Part shown: positions 16,280-25,153 of the stretch, piece by piece
How the letters are laid out: each line of letters opens with the position of its first letter
Position numbering within the stretch: the stretch's first letter is position 1
Assembly: GCA_021800795.1 (NCBI GenBank)
Contig: JAJYYO010000024.1
Location: forward strand, 1 to 57,252
Length of the DNA: 57,252 nucleotides
Origin: Pseudomonadota bacterium
GTDB taxonomy: Bacteria; Pseudomonadota; Gammaproteobacteria; Burkholderiales; Gallionellaceae
Direction: 5' to 3'
Notes under the pieces: generated by a model
Told to the model about the DNA's origin: nothing
Databases searched by the model: none
The model's input: the letters and a program-made list of their open reading frames with translations, nothing else
Made by a program: the position numbers and the translations under genes

Positions 16280-16585
16280 ATGAAAATCGAAAAACAGGGA
16301 AGCGCGCTGCCCGCCGGATTGTTAAGCGAAGGAAGTGCGCGCGCGCCCGCCGCCAAAGCCAGCCCTGCGCCGCAACAACCGGGAACCAGTGTATCTCTGG
16401 GCTCCACGGCAACCCAGCTGGACAAAATGACCGCTAGCATGGCGAACACACCCGTTGCCGACGCCAATAAAGTAGCGCAAATCAAACAGGCCATCAGTGA
16501 TGGGCGTTTCCAGGTCAATTCAGGCGTCGTGGCTGATCGTCTGATTCAGTCCGTACAAGACCTCATCACCAACCGTCAGGCATGA
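16280..16585 (+). CDS. flgM: Anti-sigma-28 factor FlgM
   Basis: FlgM holds FliA inactive until hook completion, when it is exported. The 101-aa protein has a disordered Ala/Pro-rich N-terminal half and the C-terminal FliA-binding segment VADANKVAQIKQAISDGRFQ followed by VNSGVVADRLIQSVQDLI, typical of the family. GAGAGGA precedes the ATG. Its stop overlaps the flgN start (ATGA). Confidence 0.97.
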   Translation: MKIEKQGSALPAGLLSEGSARAPAAKASPAPQQPGTSVSLGSTATQLDKMTASMANTPVADANKVAQIKQAISDGRFQVNSGVVADRLIQSVQDLITNRQA

Positions 16586-17058
16586 CCCAACCTGCCCGCA
16601 CGGAATTACTCGCTGCGCTGACGGAAGAGCGCCTGTCCGTGCGTGGCTTTGTTGATCTTTTGCAACAAGAACAAAAGCTGTTGATGGAAAACAGCACTGA
16701 CCCGCTGACGCTGCTCGCCGAACAGAAATCAGCGCGCGCCTTCCAGCTCAACAAGCTTGCCGAGGCCAGACACCGCCTGCTGCTGACTTGCATCCCCGAA
16801 CCCACTGCCGCCGCCATTCTGGCGTGGTTCAAAGGCAACAGCGCCGAAGGGCTGGCCATCTGGCAGGAGATACGCGTTCTGGCGGATCAGGCCAGCCAGA
16901 TCAATCGCATCAACGGCGAATTGATACAGATGAAGTTGCGCCATAATCAGCAATTGCTAGGCGCACTCAGCCGCGCGGTAAACCAGGCCAATCTGTATGG
17001 GTCGAACGGGCAAGCCAGCTTTTCGACGGGCAGCGGCAGATCGCTCGGCAGCGTCTAA
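16582..17058 (+). CDS. flgN: Flagellar export chaperone FlgN
   Basis: FlgN is the cytosolic chaperone for FlgK and FlgL. The 158-aa product is all-helical with EERLSVRGFVDLLQQEQKLL near the start and a C-terminal IQMKLRHNQQLLGALSRAV...NLYGSNGQ, the usual ending of this family. It overlaps flgM by 4 bp and ends 3 nt before the convergent motD stop. The assignment rests on position, length and these motifs. Confidence 0.93.
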   Translation: MTQPARTELLAALTEERLSVRGFVDLLQQEQKLLMENSTDPLTLLAEQKSARAFQLNKLAEARHRLLLTCIPEPTAAAILAWFKGNSAEGLAIWQEIRVLADQASQINRINGELIQMKLRHNQQLLGALSRAVNQANLYGSNGQASFSTGSGRSLGSV

Positions 17059-17061
17059 CGT

Positions 17062-17913
17062 CTACTGCTTTTTAAGTTGATTCGCCGGAGCACCCTGCAC
17101 AACTGCTGCCGGAGATGTCCGCAACTCCTGGGCGGGTACAGCCTGAACGGATGAATTGATTGACGGATACTCAGCCTCAGCCGGATTGCCCCGTGCAAAT
17201 TGCGGAGATAGGACAGTAATTGAGACCCGGCGATTCTTGGCTCTATGTTCCGGCGTATCGTTTGGCACGACAGGCTCATTCGCCGCCATACCCACCGCCG
17301 CCAAACGCTTCTCCGGGATGCCATACGCTGCAAGCATCCTGACCACACTGCCGGCGCGTCCGGAAGACAGCTCCCAGTTGGAGGGGAATTGAGCCGTCTT
17401 GATCGGCACATCATCGGTATGCCCTTCCACTTCGACCGACTGATTTTCCCGACTCAATACCAGCGCTACTTTTTGCAGCGTGTCCTGTGCGCCGGGCTGC
17501 AATTTATCCTCACCTTCCCGAAACAACATGCCAGCGCTGATATCGACCTCCACCCCGCGCCTGGTTTGACGGACACCGACCAGCCCCTGCTCAATCAACG
17601 GCGCCAACACCTGATGCAGACTGTCGTTAACCGCCTGCATCTCTGCCTGCGCCTTACGCTGCTGCTCCGCCATGCGCGCGGTGCGTTTATCGACCAGAAC
17701 CTTGAGCATTTGCTCCTGGTTCGCCGGCGAAGACGCATCGTGTGAAAAAGCGACGCTCAATGAATCGCTGAAAGTCTTGTATTTGCCTTCGTTGACCGAA
17801 GAAATGGAATACATCACCACAAAAAATGCAAATAACAGTGTGACGAAATCGGCGTAGGAAATCAGCCATCGGTCGTTGTTATCGTGTTCTGCGCGTTTGC
17901 GTCGGCCCGCCAT
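17062..17913 (-). CDS. motD: Flagellar motor stator protein MotD (MotB family)
   Basis: MotD anchors the second stator to peptidoglycan. After MAGRRKRAEHDNNDRW comes the single membrane helix ISYADFVTLLFAFFVVMY with the proton-carrying Asp, a plug/linker region, and a C-terminal OmpA-like domain (VEVEGHTDDVPI, NWELSSGRAGSVVRML, NRRVSI). The open frame reaches 17961, but family members start at MAGRRK (17913). The sequence directly upstream is dispersed repeat and no clear Shine-Dalgarno is visible, so expression may depend on coupling or on a start at 17922. The partner motC is upstream. Confidence 0.93.
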   Translation of the reverse strand: MAGRRKRAEHDNNDRWLISYADFVTLLFAFFVVMYSISSVNEGKYKTFSDSLSVAFSHDASSPANQEQMLKVLVDKRTARMAEQQRKAQAEMQAVNDSLHQVLAPLIEQGLVGVRQTRRGVEVDISAGMLFREGEDKLQPGAQDTLQKVALVLSRENQSVEVEGHTDDVPIKTAQFPSNWELSSGRAGSVVRMLAAYGIPEKRLAAVGMAANEPVVPNDTPEHRAKNRRVSITVLSPQFARGNPAEAEYPSINSSVQAVPAQELRTSPAAVVQGAPANQLKKQ

Positions 17914-17914
17914 A

Positions 17915-18036
17915 GCTAACATGAAACTCGCGTAGCGATTCGTTTGCCTCCTCTCCCGCACGCGGGAGAGGATTGAGGAGAGGGAACGATCATGGCGGGT
18001 TTCATCATCAGGGGCGGCTTTCTTGCCATGATCGTT
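17915..18036. repeat. ~120-bp dispersed repeat, copy 2 (motC-motD gap)
   Basis: Bases 17981-18036 are the exact reverse complement of the first 56 bp of copy 1, and the CTCTCCCGCACGCGGGAGAGG palindrome and CGATTCGTTTGCC tail continue up to the motD start. The element fills the whole motC-motD gap and touches the start codon region. Confidence 0.8.
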
Positions 18037-18775
18037 AGTCCAGATAGCTTTGCAGCTTTAGTTCGATATAGCGGGGATTTTCACCGTTTACAATTGCGAT
18101 CAGTCCATCTACGATCATGTCACGCATTTGCGTCTGCTCCAGGATAATGGCTTTCAGCTTGTTTGCTACCGGCAAAAACAGCAAGTTTGCAAAAGCCACG
18201 CCATAGATGGTTGCGACGAAGGAAACCGCTATTCCGCCACCCAGCTTGCCGGGTTCGGAGAGGTTTTGCATCACATGCATCAAACCCAACACTGCGCCGA
18301 TAATGCCTATGGTTGGCGAATATCCCGCCGCCGCCTCCCACACGCGCGCGGCTTGCCAGCGCAACTGTTCCCAGGAGCGGATATCAATTTCAAGCACTTC
18401 GCGGATTTTATCCGCGCTATGCCCGTCCACCAGCAACTGCACCCCTTTTTTCATGAATTGATCGTCTATGCCCGGAATACGCGCCTCAAGGGCCAGTATG
18501 CCTTCCTTTCGCGTGAGTGCGCTCCATTCGGTTAATTGAGCTATCGAATCGCGCCCCGCCAGCTTGGGTGCGACGATCACCCAGCGCACCATCCTCACGG
18601 CATTCATGAAGACCTTGGCAGAACTTTGCACCATCACCGCACCCAGCGTGCCGCAGAACACGATCAGAAATGCCGTGCCCTGAAACAGGATGGACAGATT
18701 GCTGCCCTCGATAATCTGTGCTGCCAGGATGCCCGCCAAGGCGAACAGCAAACCGAACAAGGTCAGCCTGTCCAT
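18035..18775 (-). CDS. motC: Flagellar motor stator protein MotC (MotA family)
   Basis: MotC is the ring subunit of the second proton stator. The 246-aa protein has four membrane segments: LTLFGLLFALAGILAAQII, the next near LFQGTAFLIVFCGTLGAVMV, then PTIGIIGAVLGLMHVM and AVSFVATIYGVAFANLLFLP. The cytoplasmic loop includes the charged torque region. Its start codon overlaps the fliA stop by one base (TGATG), so it belongs to the flhBAFG-fliA-motCD operon, as in Pseudomonas. Confidence 0.95.
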   Translation of the reverse strand: MDRLTLFGLLFALAGILAAQIIEGSNLSILFQGTAFLIVFCGTLGAVMVQSSAKVFMNAVRMVRWVIVAPKLAGRDSIAQLTEWSALTRKEGILALEARIPGIDDQFMKKGVQLLVDGHSADKIREVLEIDIRSWEQLRWQAARVWEAAAGYSPTIGIIGAVLGLMHVMQNLSEPGKLGGGIAVSFVATIYGVAFANLLFLPVANKLKAIILEQTQMRDMIVDGLIAIVNGENPRYIELKLQSYLD

Positions 18776-19485
18776 CAGTAACCTTTCAGCGAACTGCGCA
18801 GGCGCGCCACGGCCTGACTGTGCATCTGTGAAATGCGCGACTCGCTTACCCCGAACACCTCGCCGACTTCACGCAGATTCATTTCCTGCTCATAAATCAT
18901 GCCCATCAACATGCGTTCGCGCTCCGGCAAGATATCGATCGCGCGCGTCAATTCCTTCTTGAAACGCTCGTCCTGCAACATGGCCAGCGGATCACTATGA
19001 TTGGAAAATTCGAATCGCTCGAAAAAATTGTCGTGATCCTCATCCTGAAAATCCTCGTAATAGATCAGTTGCGCACCGCGCGATTCCTGCAGCATCTGCT
19101 GATATTCAACGAGGCTGACCTCCAGCTCGGCAGCGATTTCGGACTCATTTGGCGCGCGCACCAGTTTCTGCTGCAAGCGGCTGACCGCCTGTTCAATCCG
19201 CCGCATATCCCTGCGCAAGCCGCGCGGCAGCCAGTCTGCACTGCGCAACTCGTCCAGCATGGCGCCGCGAATGCGTTGCGTTGCGTAGGTCTCGAACTGG
19301 GCGCCATGAATCTCGTCATAGCGATTCGAGGCATCCAGCAAGCCCATCATGCCGGCCTGAATGATGTCGTCTATCTGCACGCTATAAGGCAATTTAGTCA
19401 TCAGTTGATGAGCCAGCCGCTTGACCAGCGGTGCATAATCCCGCAAGCACTGACTTTTATCCTGCAATCCGGATGCGTTATACAT
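18775..19485 (-). CDS. fliA: Flagellar sigma factor FliA (sigma-28)
   Basis: FliA directs transcription of late flagellar and chemotaxis genes. The 236-aa protein shows region 2 (SVQIDDIIQAGMMGLLDASN, FETYATQRIRGAMLDELRSADW), region 3 with VRAPNESEIAAELEVSLVEY, and region 4 (LPERERMLMGMIYEQEMNLR, FGVSESRISQMHSQAVARLR). No Shine-Dalgarno is visible; GTTAGTC-family heptamer repeats run to the start codon. It is followed by motC with a one-base overlap. Confidence 0.98.
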   Translation of the reverse strand: MYNASGLQDKSQCLRDYAPLVKRLAHQLMTKLPYSVQIDDIIQAGMMGLLDASNRYDEIHGAQFETYATQRIRGAMLDELRSADWLPRGLRRDMRRIEQAVSRLQQKLVRAPNESEIAAELEVSLVEYQQMLQESRGAQLIYYEDFQDEDHDNFFERFEFSNHSDPLAMLQDERFKKELTRAIDILPERERMLMGMIYEQEMNLREVGEVFGVSESRISQMHSQAVARLRSSLKGY

Positions 19486-19487
19486 AG

Positions 19488-19542
19488 TGCTAGTCGTAAG
19501 TGGTTAGTCGTTAGTCATAAGTGGTTAGTCGCAATGATTTTA
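19488..19542. repeat. Heptamer repeats upstream of fliA (GTTAGTC family)
   Basis: The plus strand reads TAGTCG, TAAGTGG, TTAGTCG, TTAGTCA, TAAGTGG, TTAGTCG at seven-base spacing between flhG and fliA. The block replaces any recognisable ribosome-binding site of fliA. Confidence 0.65.
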
Positions 19543-20496
19543 CTCACTAACGGCTGCTGTACTGCGCTGGCGCGCCAACTGCTTGATCAGGTTTTTCATC
19601 ATCCGCGCTATGCCGCCTTCCATTTCATCCTGTTGCATCGTCATCTTCAGCACGCTTTGCGACAAGGCCATACAGGACTGGCTGGACAAGGCAGAAGGGT
19701 AGGCTTCCACCACGGATCGAGCCAGTTGGGTTGAACGTTTCAACCTGTCATCCAGTGGAATATAACCCAGATATTCGAGACGTGCGGAGAGTTTACTCCT
19801 GGCAACCTTTTCCATGTTGCCGAACGCCAGACGGGCTGCCTCCTCACTGGCGACCTTGTTCACCACAACTTCAAAGCGCAGGCGCGCATTTTCCAGCGCC
19901 AGACGTTTAATCAGCGCGTAACTTTCGGTAATGCCGCTCGCACTCGCATCCATCACCACCAGCAACCTGACTCCCGACGCAAGACTGGATGAAATGGCAG
20001 ATGAACCTGCCAACATTGCTCCGTCCACCAGCATCACGTCCACGCCGCTGCTGACTTCAGCCAGAATATGATACAGCCTTTGCTGCTCGGCCGGATTCAG
20101 CTTATCCAGCACGCGCATCAGGCGTGCGACAGGCAGGATCGCATAACCTTTGCCGGCCAGCATCGCATCGACAAGCGCGCATTTCCCCTGCACCACATCC
20201 AGCAGATCATGGCGCGCAAACAATCCCAGACTATCGGTCAAATTATGCGGCGCAGGATTTTCGTCCAGCACCAGCACGTCGCGGCCGGCACTGCACAGTG
20301 CAGCGGCCAGATTAAGTGTCACGCTGGTGCGCCCCACGCCCTGCTTGCCTGCCACCAGCGTGATGATCTGGGTTTGGTTGCTGACCAACATGCGGCGCAG
20401 TCCTTCGGCCTGATCGTCGACGCCCAACCGCTGCGGCGCAGTCTGCCCGGCCTGCGTCCGATCCGCTTCGTCAAACGGTAATGTATCAAATTGCAT
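19540..20496 (-). CDS. flhG: Flagellar number regulator FlhG (FleN/MinD-like ATPase)
   Basis: FlhG controls flagellar number with FlhF. The N-terminus keeps the activator motif DDQAEGLRRML (about 27-37). The MinD-like fold follows with VLVLDENPAPHNLTDSLGL and VDVMLVDGAM. The deviant Walker A loop reads GKQGVGRTS (residues 50-58): the signature Lys51 remains, but the P-loop Lys of KGGVGKT is Arg56. The start overlaps the end of flhF by 11 bp. At 318 aa it is slightly longer than most, with a C-terminal helical tail. Confidence 0.93.
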   Translation of the reverse strand: MQFDTLPFDEADRTQAGQTAPQRLGVDDQAEGLRRMLVSNQTQIITLVAGKQGVGRTSVTLNLAAALCSAGRDVLVLDENPAPHNLTDSLGLFARHDLLDVVQGKCALVDAMLAGKGYAILPVARLMRVLDKLNPAEQQRLYHILAEVSSGVDVMLVDGAMLAGSSAISSSLASGVRLLVVMDASASGITESYALIKRLALENARLRFEVVVNKVASEEAARLAFGNMEKVARSKLSARLEYLGYIPLDDRLKRSTQLARSVVEAYPSALSSQSCMALSQSVLKMTMQQDEMEGGIARMMKNLIKQLARQRSTAAVSE

Positions 20497-21667
20497 AGCT
20501 CACCTCACCGGAAGCTTCCGATCCGGAATCGGCCATCATCGTCGGGAACTCAAGCTCCTCCAGCGTGAACGGGGTTTTTTCATCCACCGGCTTAAACGCC
20601 CGATGCAACAAAATTTCGATGTTGACGGGATGCAAGTCTTCCGGCACGCGCTGCCCGTTGGCCATGAAATGCATCAACAGTCGATGGCGCACCACGACAT
20701 CCAGCACCGCACCCAGATTCGCCGCCTCATCGAGCTTGGTTGCGATACAGCCGATCACCTTGTTGCTGTAATACATGCGCACCACATCTTCCAGCGTATC
20801 GCCGCCGCTGGTCGCATTCAACACCAGCATACGCTGCACGCCGGCCGCATCGAACATTTCGCTCTGCTCCGACACGCGTTCATCGCGCTGCCCCATCCCC
20901 ACCGTATCGATCAACACCAGATGCTTGTGGCGCAGGGCGGCAAGCGTCAGGCGCAAATCGTCAGCACCCTTTACCGCATGCACGGTCACACCGAGTATCT
21001 TGCCATAAATTTTCAACTGTTCATATGCGCCTATCCGGTAGCTGTCCGTGGTGAGCAGGGCCACCTTATCCGCGCCATAACGCACTACCGCGCGCGCCGC
21101 CAGCTTGGCGGTTGTGGTGGTTTTCCCGACACCGGTCGGACCGATCAGTGCATAGACGCCGCCACGGGCCACGATATCATCGTCAGCGCCCGCCACACGC
21201 ACATTGCGTTTTATCACCTGTTTGATCCAGGACTCGCCCTTCTCATTGCCTTCCGGCATTTTGGCCAGCAACTGGCGAGCCAGCAGCGGGCTGAAACCGG
21301 CATTGAGCATGCGGCGCAACATTCCGGCACGCTGGGGATCGCGCTGTTGCACATTATTCCACGACAAGGTTTCAATCTGCTTTTGCAACATGCTGTGCAT
21401 GGATTTAATCTCGCCGAGTATCGAATCCTGCGCAGCCTGGTTGGTCTTGCGACGTTCGATCATCTCAACAGGCTCAACTTTTCCGACCTGAGGCTGCTGT
21501 GCGGCAACACCGGCCAGCGGCACCATCTCATCATTTGCCATCGCGACAATTTCCACGCCCTGCGGGGTCTTGCGGTTCGACAGGATGATGGCCTCCTCGC
21601 CCAGCTCGCTGCGTATCTCTCTTAACGCTTCACGTGCGGTTGCGGCGATGAATTTTCTGATGTTCAT
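20486..21667 (-). CDS. flhF: Flagellar biosynthesis GTPase FlhF
   Basis: FlhF is an SRP-type GTPase that places the flagellum at the pole. The 393-aa product starts MNIRKFIAATAREALREIRS, has a basic linker and N domain, and the NG GTPase motifs YALIGPTGVGKTTTTAKLAA, LLTTDSYRIGAYEQL, VLIDTVGMGQRD and ATKLDEAANLG. It overlaps flhA by 4 bp and flhG by 11 bp, the conserved flhA-flhF-flhG order. Confidence 0.97.
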   Translation of the reverse strand: MNIRKFIAATAREALREIRSELGEEAIILSNRKTPQGVEIVAMANDEMVPLAGVAAQQPQVGKVEPVEMIERRKTNQAAQDSILGEIKSMHSMLQKQIETLSWNNVQQRDPQRAGMLRRMLNAGFSPLLARQLLAKMPEGNEKGESWIKQVIKRNVRVAGADDDIVARGGVYALIGPTGVGKTTTTAKLAARAVVRYGADKVALLTTDSYRIGAYEQLKIYGKILGVTVHAVKGADDLRLTLAALRHKHLVLIDTVGMGQRDERVSEQSEMFDAAGVQRMLVLNATSGGDTLEDVVRMYYSNKVIGCIATKLDEAANLGAVLDVVVRHRLLMHFMANGQRVPEDLHPVNIEILLHRAFKPVDEKTPFTLEELEFPTMMADSGSEASGEVSYAI

Positions 21668-23751
21668 GCATTTCCTCCTACAAGAGACGTTACCCGGATG
21701 GTTTTAAAGTCCGGCACTTCATCATGCGAAATAACCCTTAAATTCGGCACGCTGCGCTTCAAAAAGCGTGCCAGCAAATCCCGCAACTGGGCCGGCACCA
21801 GCATCACGGCTGGCAGCCCCATTTGCTCCTGTCGCTGTACGGCAGCGCGCGATTCATTCAGCACGGTGTCCGCCAGCCCCGGCTCTATGCCGATGCCATT
21901 CTGGCTTGCCTGCATCGCCTGCATCAGCACATGCTCCAGCTCCTTGTCCATGCCGATCACCTGCAACTCCTGCGTGGCGGGATAAAACTGCTGCACGATA
22001 GCCGGGCCCAGCGCAACTCGCACCAGCACCGTGAGTTGAAACGGATCCTGGGTGCGCTGCGCATTGTCTGCCAGCGTTTCCACGATGGTGCGCATATCGC
22101 GGATGTGCATCCCTTCATCCAGCAGATTTTGCAACACTTTCTGCACGGTACCCAGCGGCAGGGTCTTGGGCACCAGATCCTCCACCAGTTTGGGGGCCGT
22201 CTTGGCCAGATGGTCGAGCAACTGTTGCACCTCCTGGCGTCCCAGCAACTCGGCAGAACGGGTGCTGAGCAAGTTGCTCAAATGAGTTGCGACCACCGTA
22301 CCGGGATCCACCACGGTATAACCCATGATCTGCGCCTGCTCGCGCAGTCCGGCGTCTATCCATGTGGCGGGCAGACCGAATGCGGGGTCTTTGGTTGCCG
22401 TGCCGATCAGATCGCCGGTCACACTGCCCGGATTGATCGCCAGAAATTGCTGCGGGTAAGCCTCGCCGGAACCGATTTCAACCCCCTTGAGCGTGATGCG
22501 ATAGGCATTCGGCCGCAGATCCAGATTATCGCGTATATGTACCGAGGGCGGCAAAAAACCGATGTCCTGCGTAAACTTCTTGCGTATTCCTTTGATTCTG
22601 CGCAGCAAGTCTCCATCCTGCGCCTTGTCGACCAGTGAGATCAGGCGGTATCCCACTTCCAGCCCCAGCACGTCCACCTGCGAGACATCTTCCCAGCTTG
22701 CATCGCTGGGTTCCGCAATCAGCGGGGCTGCCGCCACTTCCGCCTGTTCCTGTTCTGCCGCTTTTTCGGTTTTTTGCGACATGTAATAAGCAAGCCAGAC
22801 CATCGCGCCCGAGAGCAGCAGGAAGGAAAAGTGCGGCATGCCGGGTATCACGCCCATCATGCCGACAATCGCTGCGGTCAACATGATGATCTGGGGTTGC
22901 TTGAACAACTGCCCCATCATCTGTTCGCCGATATTTTCACTGGTGGAGACACGACTCACTACCACACCCGCCGCCGTCGAAATCACCAGCGCCGGAATCT
23001 GCGCCACCAGACCATCGCCGATCGCCAGCAGGGTGTAATTCTTGGCCGCCATCGCGATGTCCATATTGTGCTGCAACACGCCCACGATCAGTCCGCCGAT
23101 CAGGTTGATGAACAGGATGAGTATGCCCGCCACCGCATCGCCTCGCACAAACTTGGAGGCACCATCCATCGCACCGTAAAAATCCGCCTCCTGGCCGATT
23201 TCGGCACGCCGCTTGCGCGCCGCATCCTCGCCGATCAGCCCTGCGTTAAGGTCGGCATCGATCGCCATTTGCTTGCCGGGCATCGCATCCAGGGTGAAGC
23301 GCGCGCCTACTTCGGCAATACGTCCGGCGCCCTTGGTGATGACCATGAAGTTGATGACCACCAGAATCGCGAATACCACGATGCCCACCGCGTAATTGCC
23401 GCCCACCAGAAAATGGCCGAACGATTCGATCACCTTGCCCGCCGCATCGGGACCCGTATGACCCTGCAACAGCACCACCCGGGTAGAGGCGACATTGAGC
23501 GACAGGCGCAGCAACGTAGTCATCAGCAATATAGTCGGAAAAGACAGAAAATCCAGCGCCTTGGTGGTGTTCATGCTGATGAGCAACACCATCACGGCAA
23601 CTGCGATGTTAAATGTAAACAGAATATCCAGCAGCATCGGCGGCAATGGCAGCACCATCATCGCCAGTATCATCACGATCAATACGGGACCTGCCAGGCC
23701 GCGCAATTTAAGGCTGTTTTTTAGAAAATTCTTTATGGAATCAAGATTCAT
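21664..23751 (-). CDS. flhA: Flagellar type III export gate protein FlhA
   Basis: FlhA forms the nonameric export-gate ring. The 695-aa length matches the family. About eight membrane segments lie in the first 320 residues, with the FHIPEP-type loop GARFTLDAMPGKQMAIDADL followed by NAGLIGEDAARKRR. The C-terminal cytosolic domain carries GLPATWIDAGLREQAQIMGY and ends DEVPDFKTIRVTSLVGGNA. It overlaps flhB and flhF by 4 bp each. Confidence 0.98.
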   Translation of the reverse strand: MNLDSIKNFLKNSLKLRGLAGPVLIVMILAMMVLPLPPMLLDILFTFNIAVAVMVLLISMNTTKALDFLSFPTILLMTTLLRLSLNVASTRVVLLQGHTGPDAAGKVIESFGHFLVGGNYAVGIVVFAILVVINFMVITKGAGRIAEVGARFTLDAMPGKQMAIDADLNAGLIGEDAARKRRAEIGQEADFYGAMDGASKFVRGDAVAGILILFINLIGGLIVGVLQHNMDIAMAAKNYTLLAIGDGLVAQIPALVISTAAGVVVSRVSTSENIGEQMMGQLFKQPQIIMLTAAIVGMMGVIPGMPHFSFLLLSGAMVWLAYYMSQKTEKAAEQEQAEVAAAPLIAEPSDASWEDVSQVDVLGLEVGYRLISLVDKAQDGDLLRRIKGIRKKFTQDIGFLPPSVHIRDNLDLRPNAYRITLKGVEIGSGEAYPQQFLAINPGSVTGDLIGTATKDPAFGLPATWIDAGLREQAQIMGYTVVDPGTVVATHLSNLLSTRSAELLGRQEVQQLLDHLAKTAPKLVEDLVPKTLPLGTVQKVLQNLLDEGMHIRDMRTIVETLADNAQRTQDPFQLTVLVRVALGPAIVQQFYPATQELQVIGMDKELEHVLMQAMQASQNGIGIEPGLADTVLNESRAAVQRQEQMGLPAVMLVPAQLRDLLARFLKRSVPNLRVISHDEVPDFKTIRVTSLVGGNA

Positions 23752-24893
23752 GATGTCACTCCTGCTGCCGGATCAAGCTCGGCGGGTACCGGCAAATTGC
23801 CCGGCTGCGCAGGGCGTGCGCCGCCTTCCGTCTGATAACGCTTCAATTGATAGACATAGGCCAGCACCTCGGCGACGGCCGTATACAATGCTTCCGGGAT
23901 GGATTCGCCGATTTCGGTATGTTTGTGCAGCGCACGCGCCAGCGGCGGCGCTTCGAGTATCGGCACATGATTTTCCACGGCAATCTCACGTATACGCTGG
24001 GCGATCAGATTGGAACCCTTGGCCACCACAGTGGGTGCGCGCATGCCATTTTCACTGTATTTCAGCGCAACGGAATAATGCGTAGGATTGGTCACCACCA
24101 CGTCGGCAGTCGGTATCGCGGCCATCATGCGGCGCCGCGCCGCTTCACGCTGCATGCTGCGTATGCGCCCCTTGACCTCCGGATTGCCGTCCGTTTCCTT
24201 GGACTCCTGACGCACCTCTTCCTTGGTCATCATCAGCTTCTTGTTGTGATCGTAAAGCTGAAACGGCACATCCACCGCCACGATCAGCAGCATCGCCCCG
24301 ACGATCGCCAGAAAACTGCCGCCAACCAGATAGCCCATTTGCGAGATTGCCGCGCTGATCGACAAACTGGCCAGTTGCAGCACATCGTCGCGATGTTGCC
24401 AGATAACCCAGGTTGCCACGCCGCCCACCACGACAGCTTTGCCCAGCGCCTTGCCCAGCTCCACCAGCGCGTGAGCAGAAAACATCCGCGCAATGCCGGA
24501 TACCGGGTTCATGCGCGAAAATTGCGGCATCAAAGCCTCGGGACTGAACAACCAGCCGTTCAACAACAGTGGCGAAAGAAGTGCTGCCAGCAGCAGCGTC
24601 AACAGCACAGGGGCGAAGATAATCAACATTTCCGAGGATAGCTCATACAGGTGCGGGATCAGCAATTCAGGCTTGAAAACCAGATCCTGGCTGATGGTCA
24701 GGCCGTCGTGCAACAATCTTACCATCTGCGCATTGAGGGACGCGCCCATGAACCAAAGCGTAGCGCCGCCCGCCAACAGTATGGAAAATGTGGAAAGCTC
24801 ATGCGAGCGTGCGACCTGGCCTTTTTCTTTTGCCTGGTCAAGTTTCCGCTGCGAGGGTTGTTCTGTTTTTTCTAAATCGCTGTCTTCTGCCAT
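23748..24893 (-). CDS. flhB: Flagellar export switch protein FlhB
   Basis: FlhB switches export from hook to filament substrates. The 381-aa protein starts MAEDSDLEKTEQPSQRKLDQ, has four membrane segments, and carries the autocleavage motif NPTH in VVVTNPTHYSVALKY. The cytosolic tail continues VPILEAPPLARALHKHTEIG and EALYTAVAEVLAYVYQL. It is first in the flhBAFG-fliA-motCD operon; a perfect TATAAT lies 24 bp upstream. Confidence 0.98.
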   Translation of the reverse strand: MAEDSDLEKTEQPSQRKLDQAKEKGQVARSHELSTFSILLAGGATLWFMGASLNAQMVRLLHDGLTISQDLVFKPELLIPHLYELSSEMLIIFAPVLLTLLLAALLSPLLLNGWLFSPEALMPQFSRMNPVSGIARMFSAHALVELGKALGKAVVVGGVATWVIWQHRDDVLQLASLSISAAISQMGYLVGGSFLAIVGAMLLIVAVDVPFQLYDHNKKLMMTKEEVRQESKETDGNPEVKGRIRSMQREAARRRMMAAIPTADVVVTNPTHYSVALKYSENGMRAPTVVAKGSNLIAQRIREIAVENHVPILEAPPLARALHKHTEIGESIPEALYTAVAEVLAYVYQLKRYQTEGGARPAQPGNLPVPAELDPAAGVTS

Positions 24894-24916
24894 GATGGGC
24901 TCCGCTATTGATGCGG

Positions 24917-24947
24917 ATTATAGGCAAACCATCCTGATTCAATCAGG
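24917..24947 (-). promoter_or_regulatory. Putative flhB promoter with palindromic operator
   Basis: On the minus strand a consensus TATAAT (24922-24917) lies 24 bp before the flhB ATG. Upstream of it, at the -35 region, is the perfect palindrome CCTGATT-G-AATCAGG (24947-24933). There is no good -35 hexamer, as expected for an activator-dependent class II promoter. The remaining gap to 25153 shows no gene. Confidence 0.45.
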
Positions 24948-25153
24948 TGAATAAGACGGCATTTATCTGGCTTTTCAATACGTTCAAGGCGAAACAGCAA
25001 GTAAACAGGCAAGACAAATATCAATTCCACCTTAAAACAGTTATCCGCGAGCCGGATCTCCCGGGCGTATTGCCGCGATATGCTCGTTTTTACAGAAAAG
25101 TCACGTGCTTGCGGAACAACCGTTCATGCTCACGCAGAACGTGCGCCAGACCT

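Noticed and set aside
20603..21625. Long plus-strand open frame (340 codons) opposite flhF
   Set aside because: flhF is unmistakable on the other strand; the antisense product is His/Arg/Gln-rich without family likeness.
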